Shown piece by piece: positions 4,013 to 7,985 of a DNA stretch of 8,787 nt; the stretch's first letter is position 1; each line of letters opens with the position of its first letter. Under the pieces are notes generated by a model. The model worked only from the letters and a program-made list of their open reading frames with translations, had not been told where the DNA came from and did no database searches. The stretch is taken from NCBI GenBank assembly GCA_910579745.1, contig CAJTVH010000082.1, positions 1 to 8,787 on the forward strand, written 5' to 3'. The DNA is from an uncultured Clostridia bacterium. Its GTDB lineage: Bacteria; Bacillota; Clostridia; Lachnospirales; CAG-274. The translations under genes were made by a program, and so were the position numbers.

Positions 4013-4379
4013 AATCATTGTTTGACTCTTCCATTACCTCTTTGACGGACTTATGAAGAAACCCCATCATATCAGTTCTCATATTCTTTGGCAAAGCAAG
4101 ATAATTGTCAAGTATCTTCTTTTCAAGAGCCGACATATTGAATTGAACTGATAAGTCGTTGAGAGGTTCTGGTTCTCCGGTTTCACGTCCAAGTAGGTAG
4201 TCGGTGGTGACGTGGTAGAAGTCGGCGAGTTTAAACAAAGCTTCGCTACTGATTTCTCTTTGTCCATATTCATAGTTTTGGTAAGTGCGTACAGCAATAC
4301 CGATGCCGTCAGCAACTGCTTGTATTGTATAATTATGGTTTTTTCTAAGTGTTTTAAGTTTTTCTGATATATCAAGCAT
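4011..4379 (-). CDS. XRE-family repressor (cassette 3, 122 aa)
   Basis: An XRE repressor with HTH at residues about 4-62 (helix 2 TIQAVADGIGI, recognition helix AVRTYQNYEYGQ, then LADFYHVTTDYLLGRETG) and a C-terminal helical region (about 75-122) with ALEKKILDNYLALPKNMRTD, a common oligomerisation-type tail in Gram-positive phage repressors. There is no peptidase domain. GGAGGTGA lies 6 nt before the ATG. It is divergent from the 40-aa gene, and repeated sites of the form CACAAATGRGTGTG lie in both promoters between them. The tail is homologous to that of the cassette 4 repressor (TELEKDILKTYSTLPPNVRK), so those two are recent relatives, yet their recognition helices and operators differ. Confidence 0.92.
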   Translation of the reverse strand: MLDISEKLKTLRKNHNYTIQAVADGIGIAVRTYQNYEYGQREISSEALFKLADFYHVTTDYLLGRETGEPEPLNDLSVQFNMSALEKKILDNYLALPKNMRTDMMGFLHKSVKEVMEESNND

Positions 4380-4399
4380 TATATATCACCTCCATATTT

Positions 4400-4428
4400 A
4401 TATTAGCACAAATGGGTGTGAAAGTCAA
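4400..4428 (-). promoter_or_regulatory. Repressor promoter with operator, cassette 3
   Basis: On the minus strand TTGACT (4423-4428), 17 bp, TAATAT (4400-4405). The spacer (4406-4422) is the operator-like GCACAAATGGGTGTGA, so the repressor should control its own synthesis. Confidence 0.75.
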
Positions 4429-4540
4429 TGTGAAGAGTGTAAATGTCACTAATTTGTGCATAATTAACAGTTTATAGATTAAATTTTGTGCAAAAATGAG
4501 TGTATAAATACTTGACAATATGCAAAAATGGGTATATAAT
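4406..4540. promoter_or_regulatory. Operator set of cassette 3
   Basis: Four related sites are visible: GCACAAATGGGTGTG (4406-4420), TGCACAAATTAGTGACA on the minus strand (about 4444-4460), GTGCAAAAATGAGTGTAT (4488-4505) and ATGCAAAAATGGGTATAT (4520-4537). The working consensus is a loose dyad TRCAC-AAATGR-GTGTA. The last site overlaps the rightward promoter spacer. A partial match, GAACAAATGAGTGAAC, follows at 4554-4569. Confidence 0.65.
4512..4540 (+). promoter_or_regulatory. Rightward promoter, cassette 3
   Basis: Perfect TTGACA (4512-4517), 17-bp spacer and perfect TATAAT (4535-4540), overlapped by an operator-like site. The leader that follows can form a stem TAAGATG/CATCTTA (4548-4554 with 4569-4575). 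Confidence 0.8.
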
Positions 4541-4580
4541 TAATATATAAGATGAACAAATGAGTGAACATCTTAAATAC

Positions 4581-4593
4581 GGTGGCAAGTACC
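4581..4593 (+). other. Leader hairpin with GGCAAGT loop, cassette 3
   Basis: GGT-GGCAAGT-ACC just upstream of the AGGAG of the 40-aa gene. The 7-nt loop is exactly complementary to the 7-nt loop ACTTGCC of the 3' stem-loop at 4758-4784. Cassette 4 has the same loop on a different stem (GAC/GTC). Confidence 0.55.
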
Positions 4594-4608
4594 AGAAAGG
4601 AGAATAAA

Positions 4609-4731
4609 ATGGACGAAATGACGGATTTACAATTTAAAACACTGATTAACGCAATCATTCAAATCATAAAAGACAATGATAGCAAGGAAGAAATGATTAA
4701 AAAAATAGAAGCCCTAGTTAATAAAAACTAA
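4609..4731 (+). CDS. 40-aa small acidic/helical protein (cassette 3)
   Basis: A soluble protein of two likely helices (TDLQFKTLINAIIQIIKD and SKEEMIKKIEALVNK) joined by ND. It is homologous to the 39-aa protein of cassette 4 (FELETFLKMVLEILNGCKD then IEEAREKIKALLER). AAAGGAG lies at good distance from the ATG. It is the first gene after the repressed promoter at 4512, so it should be made when repression is lifted. It replaces the membrane peptide found in the same position in cassettes 1 and 2. I do not recognise a function. A small protein in this place could act as an anti-repressor or protein-protein regulator, but nothing in the sequence shows it. Confidence 0.75.
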   Translation: MDEMTDLQFKTLINAIIQIIKDNDSKEEMIKKIEALVNKN

Positions 4732-4750
4732 GACTTCCGACAGATTTATA

Positions 4751-4807
4751 ATCAAAAGCGAACGGTGACTTGCCCACCGTTTGCGATTGATAAAAATATT
4801 ATAGCAC
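4751..4807 (+). repeat. 57-bp duplicated 3' element, copy 1
   Basis: This segment matches 5779-5835 at 54 of 57 positions and includes the stem-loop and the -10 of the antisense promoter. The matching resumes at the -35 and beyond (GGCAAGAAAAATTT at 4822-4835 and 5850-5863), while the adjacent peptide genes have diverged much more. Confidence 0.8.
4758..4784 (-). terminator. Stem-loop after the 40-aa gene; possible leftward terminator
   Basis: Ten-pair stem GCGAACGGTG/CACCGTTTGC with loop ACTTGCC (4768-4774). Read leftward it is followed by TTTTGATT, so it might end a short antisense RNA of about 50 nt from the promoter at 4798-4826. Read rightward, no T-run follows. Confidence 0.55.
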
Positions 4808-4826
4808 TTAACAGACAAAAAGGCAA
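4798..4826 (-). promoter_or_regulatory. Antisense promoter, cassette 3
   Basis: On the minus strand TTGCCT (4821-4826), 17 bp, perfect TATAAT (4798-4803) with TGC giving an extended -10. The start would be near 4791, at the foot of the stem-loop. The same promoter, with the same boxes and spacing, occurs in cassette 4 although the spacer sequence differs. Confidence 0.7.
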
Positions 4827-4854
4827 GAAAAATTTTAAAATGGAGGTGTGGAAT

Positions 4855-4995
4855 ATGGATGAAAAAGAAGCAGACGAAAAAGAACTTTGCGAATTTATAG
4901 AACTTTTACGAAAATTCGATTTAATTCAACAAACAGGAATCCGTTTAACTGCGGAAGGGCTAAAATTAATATGCGCAAGAGGTAAGAAAAGATAG
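4855..4995 (+). CDS. 46-aa small helical protein, last gene of cassette 3
   Basis: A soluble 46-aa protein: acidic start MDEKEADEKE, helix LCEFIELLRKFDLIQQTG, then LTAEGLKLICARGKKR. The ATG at 4855 is preferred because GGAGGTG lies 6 nt before it. Upstream in-frame codons would run through the antisense promoter and stem-loop. The C-terminal part resembles the EGLMLLAKKQKKR of the 47-aa protein ending cassette 2, so it belongs to the same loose family as the ORFs at 2519, 3862 and 5883. It ends 8 nt before the convergent cassette 4 repressor with no obvious terminator between. Function unknown. Confidence 0.7.
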   Translation: MDEKEADEKELCEFIELLRKFDLIQQTGIRLTAEGLKLICARGKKR

Positions 4996-5003
4996 TAAAG
5001 TAA

Positions 5004-5393
5004 TTATTTATCATCAAGAGTAGTATCCTCTTTAGATTCACTTTCTACAGCTTTTACCATACTTTTGATATATTTATTTAGTTCTTTGCGTACGTTAGGT
5101 GGTAGTGTACTATAAGTTTTTAATATATCTTTTTCAAGTTCAGTGAGATTATATTGAGCAGAAAGAATATTAAATACATCATTTTCAGATGTTTCTTTGC
5201 CAAGTAAATAATCAATAGTTACATTATAATAATCAGATATTCTGTTAAGAACATCTAATGATGGAGTTACACTATTTTTTTCTCTTTCATATTTTTGATA
5301 AGAACTTAAACTAACATTTAAAATTTTAGCCAATTCATTTTGACTTAGCTTTTTATTGGTTCTTAGTTGTTTGAGTTTTTCGTTAATTTTCAT
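5004..5393 (-). CDS. XRE-family repressor (cassette 4, 129 aa)
   Basis: An XRE repressor with HTH at residues about 4-62: MKINEKLKQLRTNKKLS, helix 2 QNELAKILNV, recognition helix SLSSYQKYEREKNS, then ISDYYNVTIDYLLGKETS. The C-terminal tail (LTELEKDILKTYSTLPPNVR, then a KE-rich end) is homologous to the cassette 3 repressor. The start at 5393 is chosen over an upstream in-frame ATG because GAGGTGAT lies just before it and the HTH begins there. It is divergent from the 39-aa soluble peptide. Its likely operators are AGCAA-N5-TTGCT dyads found in both divergent promoters, giving autoregulation and repression from one set of sites. Confidence 0.92.
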   Translation of the reverse strand: MKINEKLKQLRTNKKLSQNELAKILNVSLSSYQKYEREKNSVTPSLDVLNRISDYYNVTIDYLLGKETSENDVFNILSAQYNLTELEKDILKTYSTLPPNVRKELNKYIKSMVKAVESESKEDTTLDDK

Positions 5394-5412
5394 ATTATCA
5401 CCTCTCAAATAC

Positions 5413-5441
5413 ATAATGGCATAATTATTGCTATATGTCAA
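5413..5441 (-). promoter_or_regulatory. Repressor promoter with operator, cassette 4
   Basis: On the minus strand TTGACA (5436-5441), 17 bp, CATTAT (5413-5418). The spacer contains AGCAATAATTATGC, an operator-type site, pointing to autoregulation. Confidence 0.7.
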
Positions 5442-5572
5442 TGAGAAAAACTTAAAATAATAATATATTTAGCAATATTGTTGCAATATGCACAAATATT
5501 AATAGCAAATTTTATGCAATATTTTAGCGTTTACATTGCTAATGATTGTTGACAATAAGCAATTATATTGCT
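5419..5572. promoter_or_regulatory. Operator set of cassette 4
   Basis: Four 14-15-bp dyads share AGCAA-N5-WTGC(W): 5419-5432 (minus sense AGCAATAATTATGC), AGCAATATTGTTGCA (5471-5485), AGCAAATTTTATGCA (5504-5518) and the perfect AGCAATTATATTGCT (5558-5572). The middle two are 33 bp apart. The first and last sit in the spacers of the leftward and rightward promoters. A half-site, ATTGCTAA, lies near 5536-5543. Confidence 0.8.
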
Positions 5573-5577
5573 ACAAT
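5549..5577 (+). promoter_or_regulatory. Rightward promoter, cassette 4
   Basis: Perfect TTGACA (5549-5554), 17 bp, TACAAT (5572-5577) with TGC upstream (extended -10). A perfect AGCAA/TTGCT operator occupies the spacer. Confidence 0.8.
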
Positions 5578-5613
5578 ATGATTACAGAAACGAACAAAAG
5601 CGTTTTTGAATAA

Positions 5614-5626
5614 GACGGCAAGTGTC
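5614..5626 (+). other. Leader hairpin with GGCAAGT loop, cassette 4
   Basis: GAC-GGCAAGT-GTC just upstream of AGGAG. The loop equals that of cassette 3, while all three stem pairs keep pairing with changed bases at two. It is exactly complementary to loop ACTTGCC at 5796-5802. Confidence 0.55.
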
Positions 5627-5641
5627 AGAAAGGAGAACATT

Positions 5642-5761
5642 ATGGAAAATATGAGTACATTTGAACTTGAAACCTTTTTAAAAATGGTACTTGAAATCCT
5701 TAACGGATGTAAAGACATTGAAGAAGCAAGAGAAAAAATAAAAGCCCTGCTCGAAAGATGA
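5642..5761 (+). CDS. 39-aa small helical protein (cassette 4)
   Basis: A homologue of the 40-aa protein of cassette 3: MENMSTFELETFLKMVLEIL, a turn NGCKD, then IEEAREKIKALLER. Two amphipathic helices and no membrane segment. AAAGGAG lies at good distance from the ATG. It is the first gene after the AGCAA/TTGCT-controlled promoter and is divergent from the cassette 4 repressor. Its mRNA would carry the GGCAAGT leader loop at the 5' end and the ACTTGCC stem-loop at the 3' end, with an antisense promoter just beyond. Function unknown; the repeated position in two cassettes suggests a regulatory or effector output of the switch. Confidence 0.75.
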   Translation: MENMSTFELETFLKMVLEILNGCKDIEEAREKIKALLER

Positions 5762-5778
5762 GCAGGACTGAAAAGGAA

Positions 5779-5835
5779 ATCAAAAGCAGACGGTGACTTG
5801 CCCACCGTTTGCGATTGATATAAATATTATAGCAC
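5779..5835 (+). repeat. 57-bp duplicated 3' element, copy 2
   Basis: The second copy of the element at 4751-4807, with three differences. The two changes in the stem preserve base-pairing (a G-T wobble moves to the adjacent pair). Confidence 0.8.
5786..5812 (-). terminator. Stem-loop after the 39-aa gene; possible leftward terminator
   Basis: Ten-pair stem GCAGACGGTG/CACCGTTTGC with loop ACTTGCC (5796-5802). Read leftward it is followed by TTTTGATTTCCTTTT, so a short antisense RNA could end here. Confidence 0.55.
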
Positions 5836-5854
5836 GTTACTAATAAAAAGGCAA
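5826..5854 (-). promoter_or_regulatory. Antisense promoter, cassette 4
   Basis: On the minus strand TTGCCT (5849-5854), 17 bp, TATAAT (5826-5831) with extended TGC. Boxes and spacing are identical to cassette 3 although much of the spacer has changed, which argues that the promoter is maintained. Confidence 0.7.
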
Positions 5855-5882
5855 GAAAAATTTAAAAAGTGAGTCAGGGACA

Positions 5883-6017
5883 ATGGGAACAAAAGAAAAA
5901 ATTGAACTTTTAGAAGAACTTCATAAATTGCCGGAGAAAAAACAATGGGAAATTTATTTTATGATTAAAGGGGCGGCTTTGGTGGCTGAAAATAGTAATT
6001 ATGTTACGGCGGTGTGA
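5883..6017 (+). CDS. 44-aa small helical protein, end of cassette 4
   Basis: A soluble protein: MGTKEKIELLEELHKLPEKK, then QWEIYFMIKGAALVAEN and the tail SNYVTAV. The LL..L..L.EK.Q pattern followed by MI.G..L.A aligns by eye with the 47-aa protein of cassette 2. The terminal TAV, encoded by ACGGCGGTG, is shared with the 53-aa gene of cassette 1 and the relic at 7439. AGGGA lies close upstream of the ATG. The stop TGA runs into the GGGGGAGGAG ribosome binding site of the next gene, so the two are tightly linked. Function unknown. Confidence 0.65.
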   Translation: MGTKEKIELLEELHKLPEKKQWEIYFMIKGAALVAENSNYVTAV

Positions 6018-6033
6018 GGGGGAGGAGATAAAA

Positions 6034-6249
6034 TTGTTTAGGAAAGTGGTTAGAAAAGAAAGTTTTGAAGCACAGAAAGCAAGGATAAAACGAGAAGCGG
6101 AAGAATTGAGAAAACGCTTAGGTATCACTGTTAAGGTATATAGAAAAGTTCGCGGTGAATACAAAACGGTTAATAGAGAGAAATCAAAAAAACCTATTTA
6201 CTCATTTACAGTAAATAGGCGTAAATTTAAGCAAAGAAATGAATTGTAA
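6034..6249 (+). CDS. 71-aa basic helical protein (paralogue of 7076 gene)
   Basis: A basic protein whose core (ESFEAQKARIKREAEELRKR, then LGITVKVY) is homologous to the 91-aa protein at 7076 (EEFKIRAKAVREKADEVKKR, then LGITVKVY). The TTG start at 6034 is chosen because GGAGGAGATAAAA precedes it exactly as GGAGGTGATAAAA precedes the ATG of the paralogue. A GTG at 6046 is an alternative. The first half is a long charged helix and the end is strongly basic (TVNRRKFKQRNEL). The last 57 bases contain, on the other strand, the terminator and final codons of the cassette 5 repressor, so its native C-terminus may have been replaced. Function unknown; a nucleic-acid-binding role is only a guess from charge. 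Confidence 0.65.
   Translation: MFRKVVRKESFEAQKARIKREAEELRKRLGITVKVYRKVRGEYKTVNREKSKKPIYSFTVNRRKFKQRNEL
6186..6219 (-). terminator. Terminator of the cassette 5 repressor, inside an opposing gene
   Basis: Read leftward, CCTATTTAC/GTAAATAGG forms a 9-bp stem (6193-6201 with 6211-6219) followed by TTTTTTT (6186-6192). It lies wholly within the coding region of the 71-aa plus-strand gene. Confidence 0.7.
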
Positions 6250-6622
6250 TCTCTTTTGATGTATCATCAAAAACGATTTTATCTACAATAGCCGGAATAC
6301 ATTTTAAGAAAAAATTATCGTCAGTTTCCAGTTTATCAATAATTTCTTTGGGAGCTTGAAGTTCATATAATTTTTCTATTATGATTGGCTTGACCTCAAG
6401 AACTTTATCCCAATAAGCGTAAATACCATTTCCGACAAGATAGTCAAGGGGGACGTTGAAATATTTAGCTAAAGAAATAAGAATATCATAAGTAGGTTTG
6501 CGAGTGCCGAGTTCATAATTTTGGATACCTCTCTCGCTGGTTCCTATATTTTCCCCAAGTTGTTTTTGCGTGAGATTTTTTGATTTTCTAAGTTTTTTTA
6601 AGCGCTCACTAAAATCAGGCAT
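6227..6622 (-). CDS. XRE-family repressor (cassette 5, 131 aa)
   Basis: An XRE repressor with HTH at residues about 4-62: FSERLKKLRKSKNLTQ, helix 2 KQLGENIGT, recognition helix SERGIQNYELGTRKP, then SLAKYFNVPLDYLVGN. The C-terminal half (about 66-131: VKPIIIEKLYELQAPKEIID and IPAIVDKIVFDDTSKEITIH) is unlike that of the other repressors here and contains no recognised peptidase motif. The start at 6622 is chosen because GGAGG lies 7 nt before it; an upstream in-frame ATG lacks a site. Its divergent partner is the Cro-like gene at 6730. Both proteins share the QNYE.G recognition-helix pattern with the cassette 3 repressor, and operators of both cassettes resemble each other. Confidence 0.92.
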   Translation of the reverse strand: MPDFSERLKKLRKSKNLTQKQLGENIGTSERGIQNYELGTRKPTYDILISLAKYFNVPLDYLVGNGIYAYWDKVLEVKPIIIEKLYELQAPKEIIDKLETDDNFFLKCIPAIVDKIVFDDTSKEITIHFFA

Positions 6623-6654
6623 ATTAATTCCTCCAAAAAAATATTTAAAAAGTA

Positions 6655-6683
6655 TTGACACAAATAAATGTGTGTGCTATTAT
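6655..6683 (+). promoter_or_regulatory. Rightward promoter of the Cro-like gene, cassette 5
   Basis: Perfect TTGACA (6655-6660), 17 bp, TATTAT (6678-6683) with TGC upstream. Operator 1 (6658-6673) overlaps the -35 and spacer. Confidence 0.75.
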
Positions 6684-6712
6684 TACCACATAACACACAC
6701 AAATGAGTGTGT
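6658..6712. promoter_or_regulatory. Twin operators of cassette 5
   Basis: ACACA-AATAAA-TGTGT (6658-6673) and ACACA-AATGAG-TGTGT (6697-6712), two 16-bp dyads with perfect 5-bp arms, 39 bp apart. The second lies downstream of the -10, near the transcript start. The sequence resembles the cassette 3 sites (CACAAATGGGTGTG). Confidence 0.75.
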
Positions 6713-6729
6713 TAAATAAGAGGTGATAG

Positions 6730-6966
6730 ATGATAATGAAAGCAAATAAGTTAAAAAAATTTCGAAAGGAAATAGGTTTAACACAAGCACAAGTTGCAAA
6801 AAAAGCCAAAATTTCAACAAGAGGCTATCAGAATTACGAAACAGGTGAGCGTGTACCAAACGCTTATACCGCCCAACTGATAGCCCAAGCGTTACAAACA
6901 AAAGTAGAGAAACTGTTTCCCCTCTCACAAAGAAGCAGTTCCGACACTAACCTAAGTAAAGAGTAA
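6730..6966 (+). CDS. Cro-like XRE protein (cassette 5, 78 aa)
   Basis: A single-domain XRE protein: ANKLKKFRKEIGLTQ, helix 2 AQVAKKAKI, recognition helix STRGYQNYETGERVP, then TAQLIAQALQTKVEKLFPL and a polar tail. This is the shape of phage Cro proteins and of small XRE regulators. AGGTGAT precedes the ATG at 6730; an ATG at 6736 is an alternative. Facing the 131-aa repressor across two operators, it forms the classic CI/Cro arrangement, with both proteins likely reading the same ACACA/TGTGT sites. It fills the slot that holds a micropeptide in cassettes 1-4. This is probably the working lysis-lysogeny switch of the element, an inference from position nearest the replication gene. Confidence 0.88.
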   Translation: MIMKANKLKKFRKEIGLTQAQVAKKAKISTRGYQNYETGERVPNAYTAQLIAQALQTKVEKLFPLSQRSSSDTNLSKE

Positions 6967-6988
6967 CACAAAAGAGTAAATTAGGCAA
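6960..6988 (-). promoter_or_regulatory. Decayed antisense promoter, cassette 5
   Basis: TTGCCT (6983-6988 on the minus strand) in the context GGCAAGAAAAA is the same -35 as in cassettes 3 and 4. At 17 bp the -10 is only TACTCT, and no stem-loop is present. It looks like a remnant of the antisense promoter. Confidence 0.3.
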
Positions 6989-7075
6989 GAAAAATAAAAA
7001 ATTTTAAATATATTCATAAGTTAATATGTTATAGGACAATTTGTAAAAAACATAAATATTACGGAGGTGATAAAA

Positions 7076-7351
7076 ATGGTTAGCAGAGAGGAATTTAAAA
7101 TAAGGGCTAAAGCGGTACGTGAAAAAGCAGACGAAGTAAAAAAACGTCTTGGAATTACTGTAAAAGTGTACATAATGGATTGGGAAGAAAAACTTAAAGG
7201 AAATGACGTAAGCTATCCTATTGAAAAAGTTCCTCCTGAAGAACTTGAAAAAAGGATTTTTAAAATACATACAATGGCTATGGAAGATTATGCCGCAAGT
7301 ATCGGAGCAACTCTTGAAATTAAATATTATGATGATAAGGCTGCCCAATAA
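7076..7351 (+). CDS. 91-aa helical protein (paralogue of 6034 gene)
   Basis: The N-terminal half is a charged helix (SREEFKIRAKAVREKADEVK) followed by LGITVKVY, homologous to the 71-aa protein at 6034. The C-terminal half differs: a linker with YPIEKVPPEELEK, helix RIFKIHTMAMEDYAASIGA and end LEIKYYDDKAAQ. GGAGGTGA lies 5 nt before the ATG, a very strong site. It follows the Cro-like gene by 109 bp with no clear promoter between, so it is probably on the same early transcript. I do not recognise the family. The conserved helix-LGITVKVY unit with variable ends suggests a small modular early protein. Confidence 0.78.
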   Translation: MVSREEFKIRAKAVREKADEVKKRLGITVKVYIMDWEEKLKGNDVSYPIEKVPPEELEKRIFKIHTMAMEDYAASIGATLEIKYYDDKAAQ

Positions 7352-7600
7352 GGGCATTACAAAAGGACAAGCTGTTTAAGGAATACAATTATTATAAGGG
7401 ACTTGCTGAGATGGTCTCAAAACTGATTAAGGGGTATAATGCTTTTAATTATTAAAGAGTGTGACAAAGAGAAAGTAACAGCGGTGTAAGTGCGAAACGG
7501 TGAGGGGGTGAGGGAATGGAAAGAGAGCAAAAAAATTCGCCTGCCCGCTGAGTTGAAATAGAGATTGCGGAGAAAATCAAATAAAAAACTAAGAATTGGA
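7352..7600 (+). pseudogene. Relics of small cassette-end genes
   Basis: This 250-bp stretch has no intact gene of normal size. One frame stays open for about 30 codons (KDKLFKEYNYYKGLAEMVSK, ending 7452) but lacks a start codon. A 16-codon ORF at 7439-7489 with AAGGGG upstream ends in KVTAV, like the tails of the 53- and 44-aa proteins. GTGAGGGAATGGAAAGAG (7508-7525) matches the start of the 47-aa gene at 3854-3871 at 17 of 18 positions, but its frame stops after 11 codons. I read this as a decayed copy of the cassette-end module. Confidence 0.5.
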
Positions 7601-7611
7601 GGAATAAGGGT

Positions 7612-7800
7612 TTGAAAAGGTTGGCACGTAGGAAACGGAATCAAAGTCAACGTATTGGCTATTATATAACAACATATTTACAAAATAATAAAATAGAAGT
7701 TATGCCTACAAGAGGGAAAAGTTTAGTATTCTATGGAAAAGAAAATGTAGAATTTTTTATAAAAAATCTTGAGACTCATATCCGTAAGAATATTCTTTGA
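7612..7800 (+). CDS. 62-aa basic protein
   Basis: A TTG-initiated protein with GGAGG and a second AGGG shortly before the start. The N-terminus is very basic (KRLARRKRNQSQR), the middle beta-like (IGYYITTYLQNNKIEVMPTR), then KSLVFYGKENVEFFIKNLE and ETHIRKNIL. It resembles no family I can name; the charge would fit nucleic-acid binding. Its last 44 bases overlap the end of a possible leftward ORF (7757-7972). It lies between the relic region and the XRE pseudogene and faces the same way as the replication gene, so it may be the last small early gene before it. Confidence 0.6.
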   Translation: MKRLARRKRNQSQRIGYYITTYLQNNKIEVMPTRGKSLVFYGKENVEFFIKNLETHIRKNIL

Positions 7801-7972
7801 TTGTTGCGTTTTTGGGGATGCTTTTTAGTTTTTTGTGGCGTAAATATTTCTTTAACTCAAAAATTATTTCATTTTGTGTTAATTTTCTATGGGCATAAAC
7901 TATAAAAGTGAAGTTATTTTCTTTATAGCTTAAAGTATTTTTTATTGTTGGTTTTAGAATATCAAATATTAT
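7757..7972 (-). CDS. Possible 71-aa ORF with non-canonical start
   Basis: The open frame encodes a protein-like sequence (FDILKPTIKNTLSYKENNFT, then IVYAHRKLTQNEIIFELKKY and a basic end) with good composition. AGGAG (7978-7982) sits directly after the stop of the truncated XRE gene and at proper distance from an ATA codon at 7970-7972, but no ATG, GTG or TTG is found there. In-frame TTG codons further upstream fall inside the XRE remnant and lack ribosome binding sites. Either the start codon has decayed along with the XRE gene, or a rare start is used. It could be a former partner gene of that repressor. Function unknown. Confidence 0.4.
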   Translation of the reverse strand: MIFDILKPTIKNTLSYKENNFTFIVYAHRKLTQNEIIFELKKYLRHKKLKSIPKNATIKEYSYGYESQDFL

Positions 7973-7985
7973 AAATTCTCCTCGC

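Noticed and set aside
4406..5572. CRISPR array, because short motifs recur at intervals
   Set aside because: The repeats are 14-18-bp dyads located in promoters, with irregular spacing and no uniform repeat-spacer pattern.
1142..6622. LexA-like self-cleaving repressors
   Set aside because: None of the repressors has an S24 peptidase region or the Ala-Gly cleavage site with Ser/Lys dyad. Induction must work differently.
6984..7000. Working antisense promoter in cassette 5
   Set aside because: Only the -35-like GGCAAG element remains. The -10 match is poor and no stem-loop is present, so it is kept as a low-confidence remnant only.
7004..7357. 117-codon minus-strand ORF opposite the 91-aa gene
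   Set aside because: Rich in Phe, Tyr and His codons, as expected from the complement of a Lys/Glu-rich gene. The plus-strand gene has a paralogue and a strong ribosome binding site.
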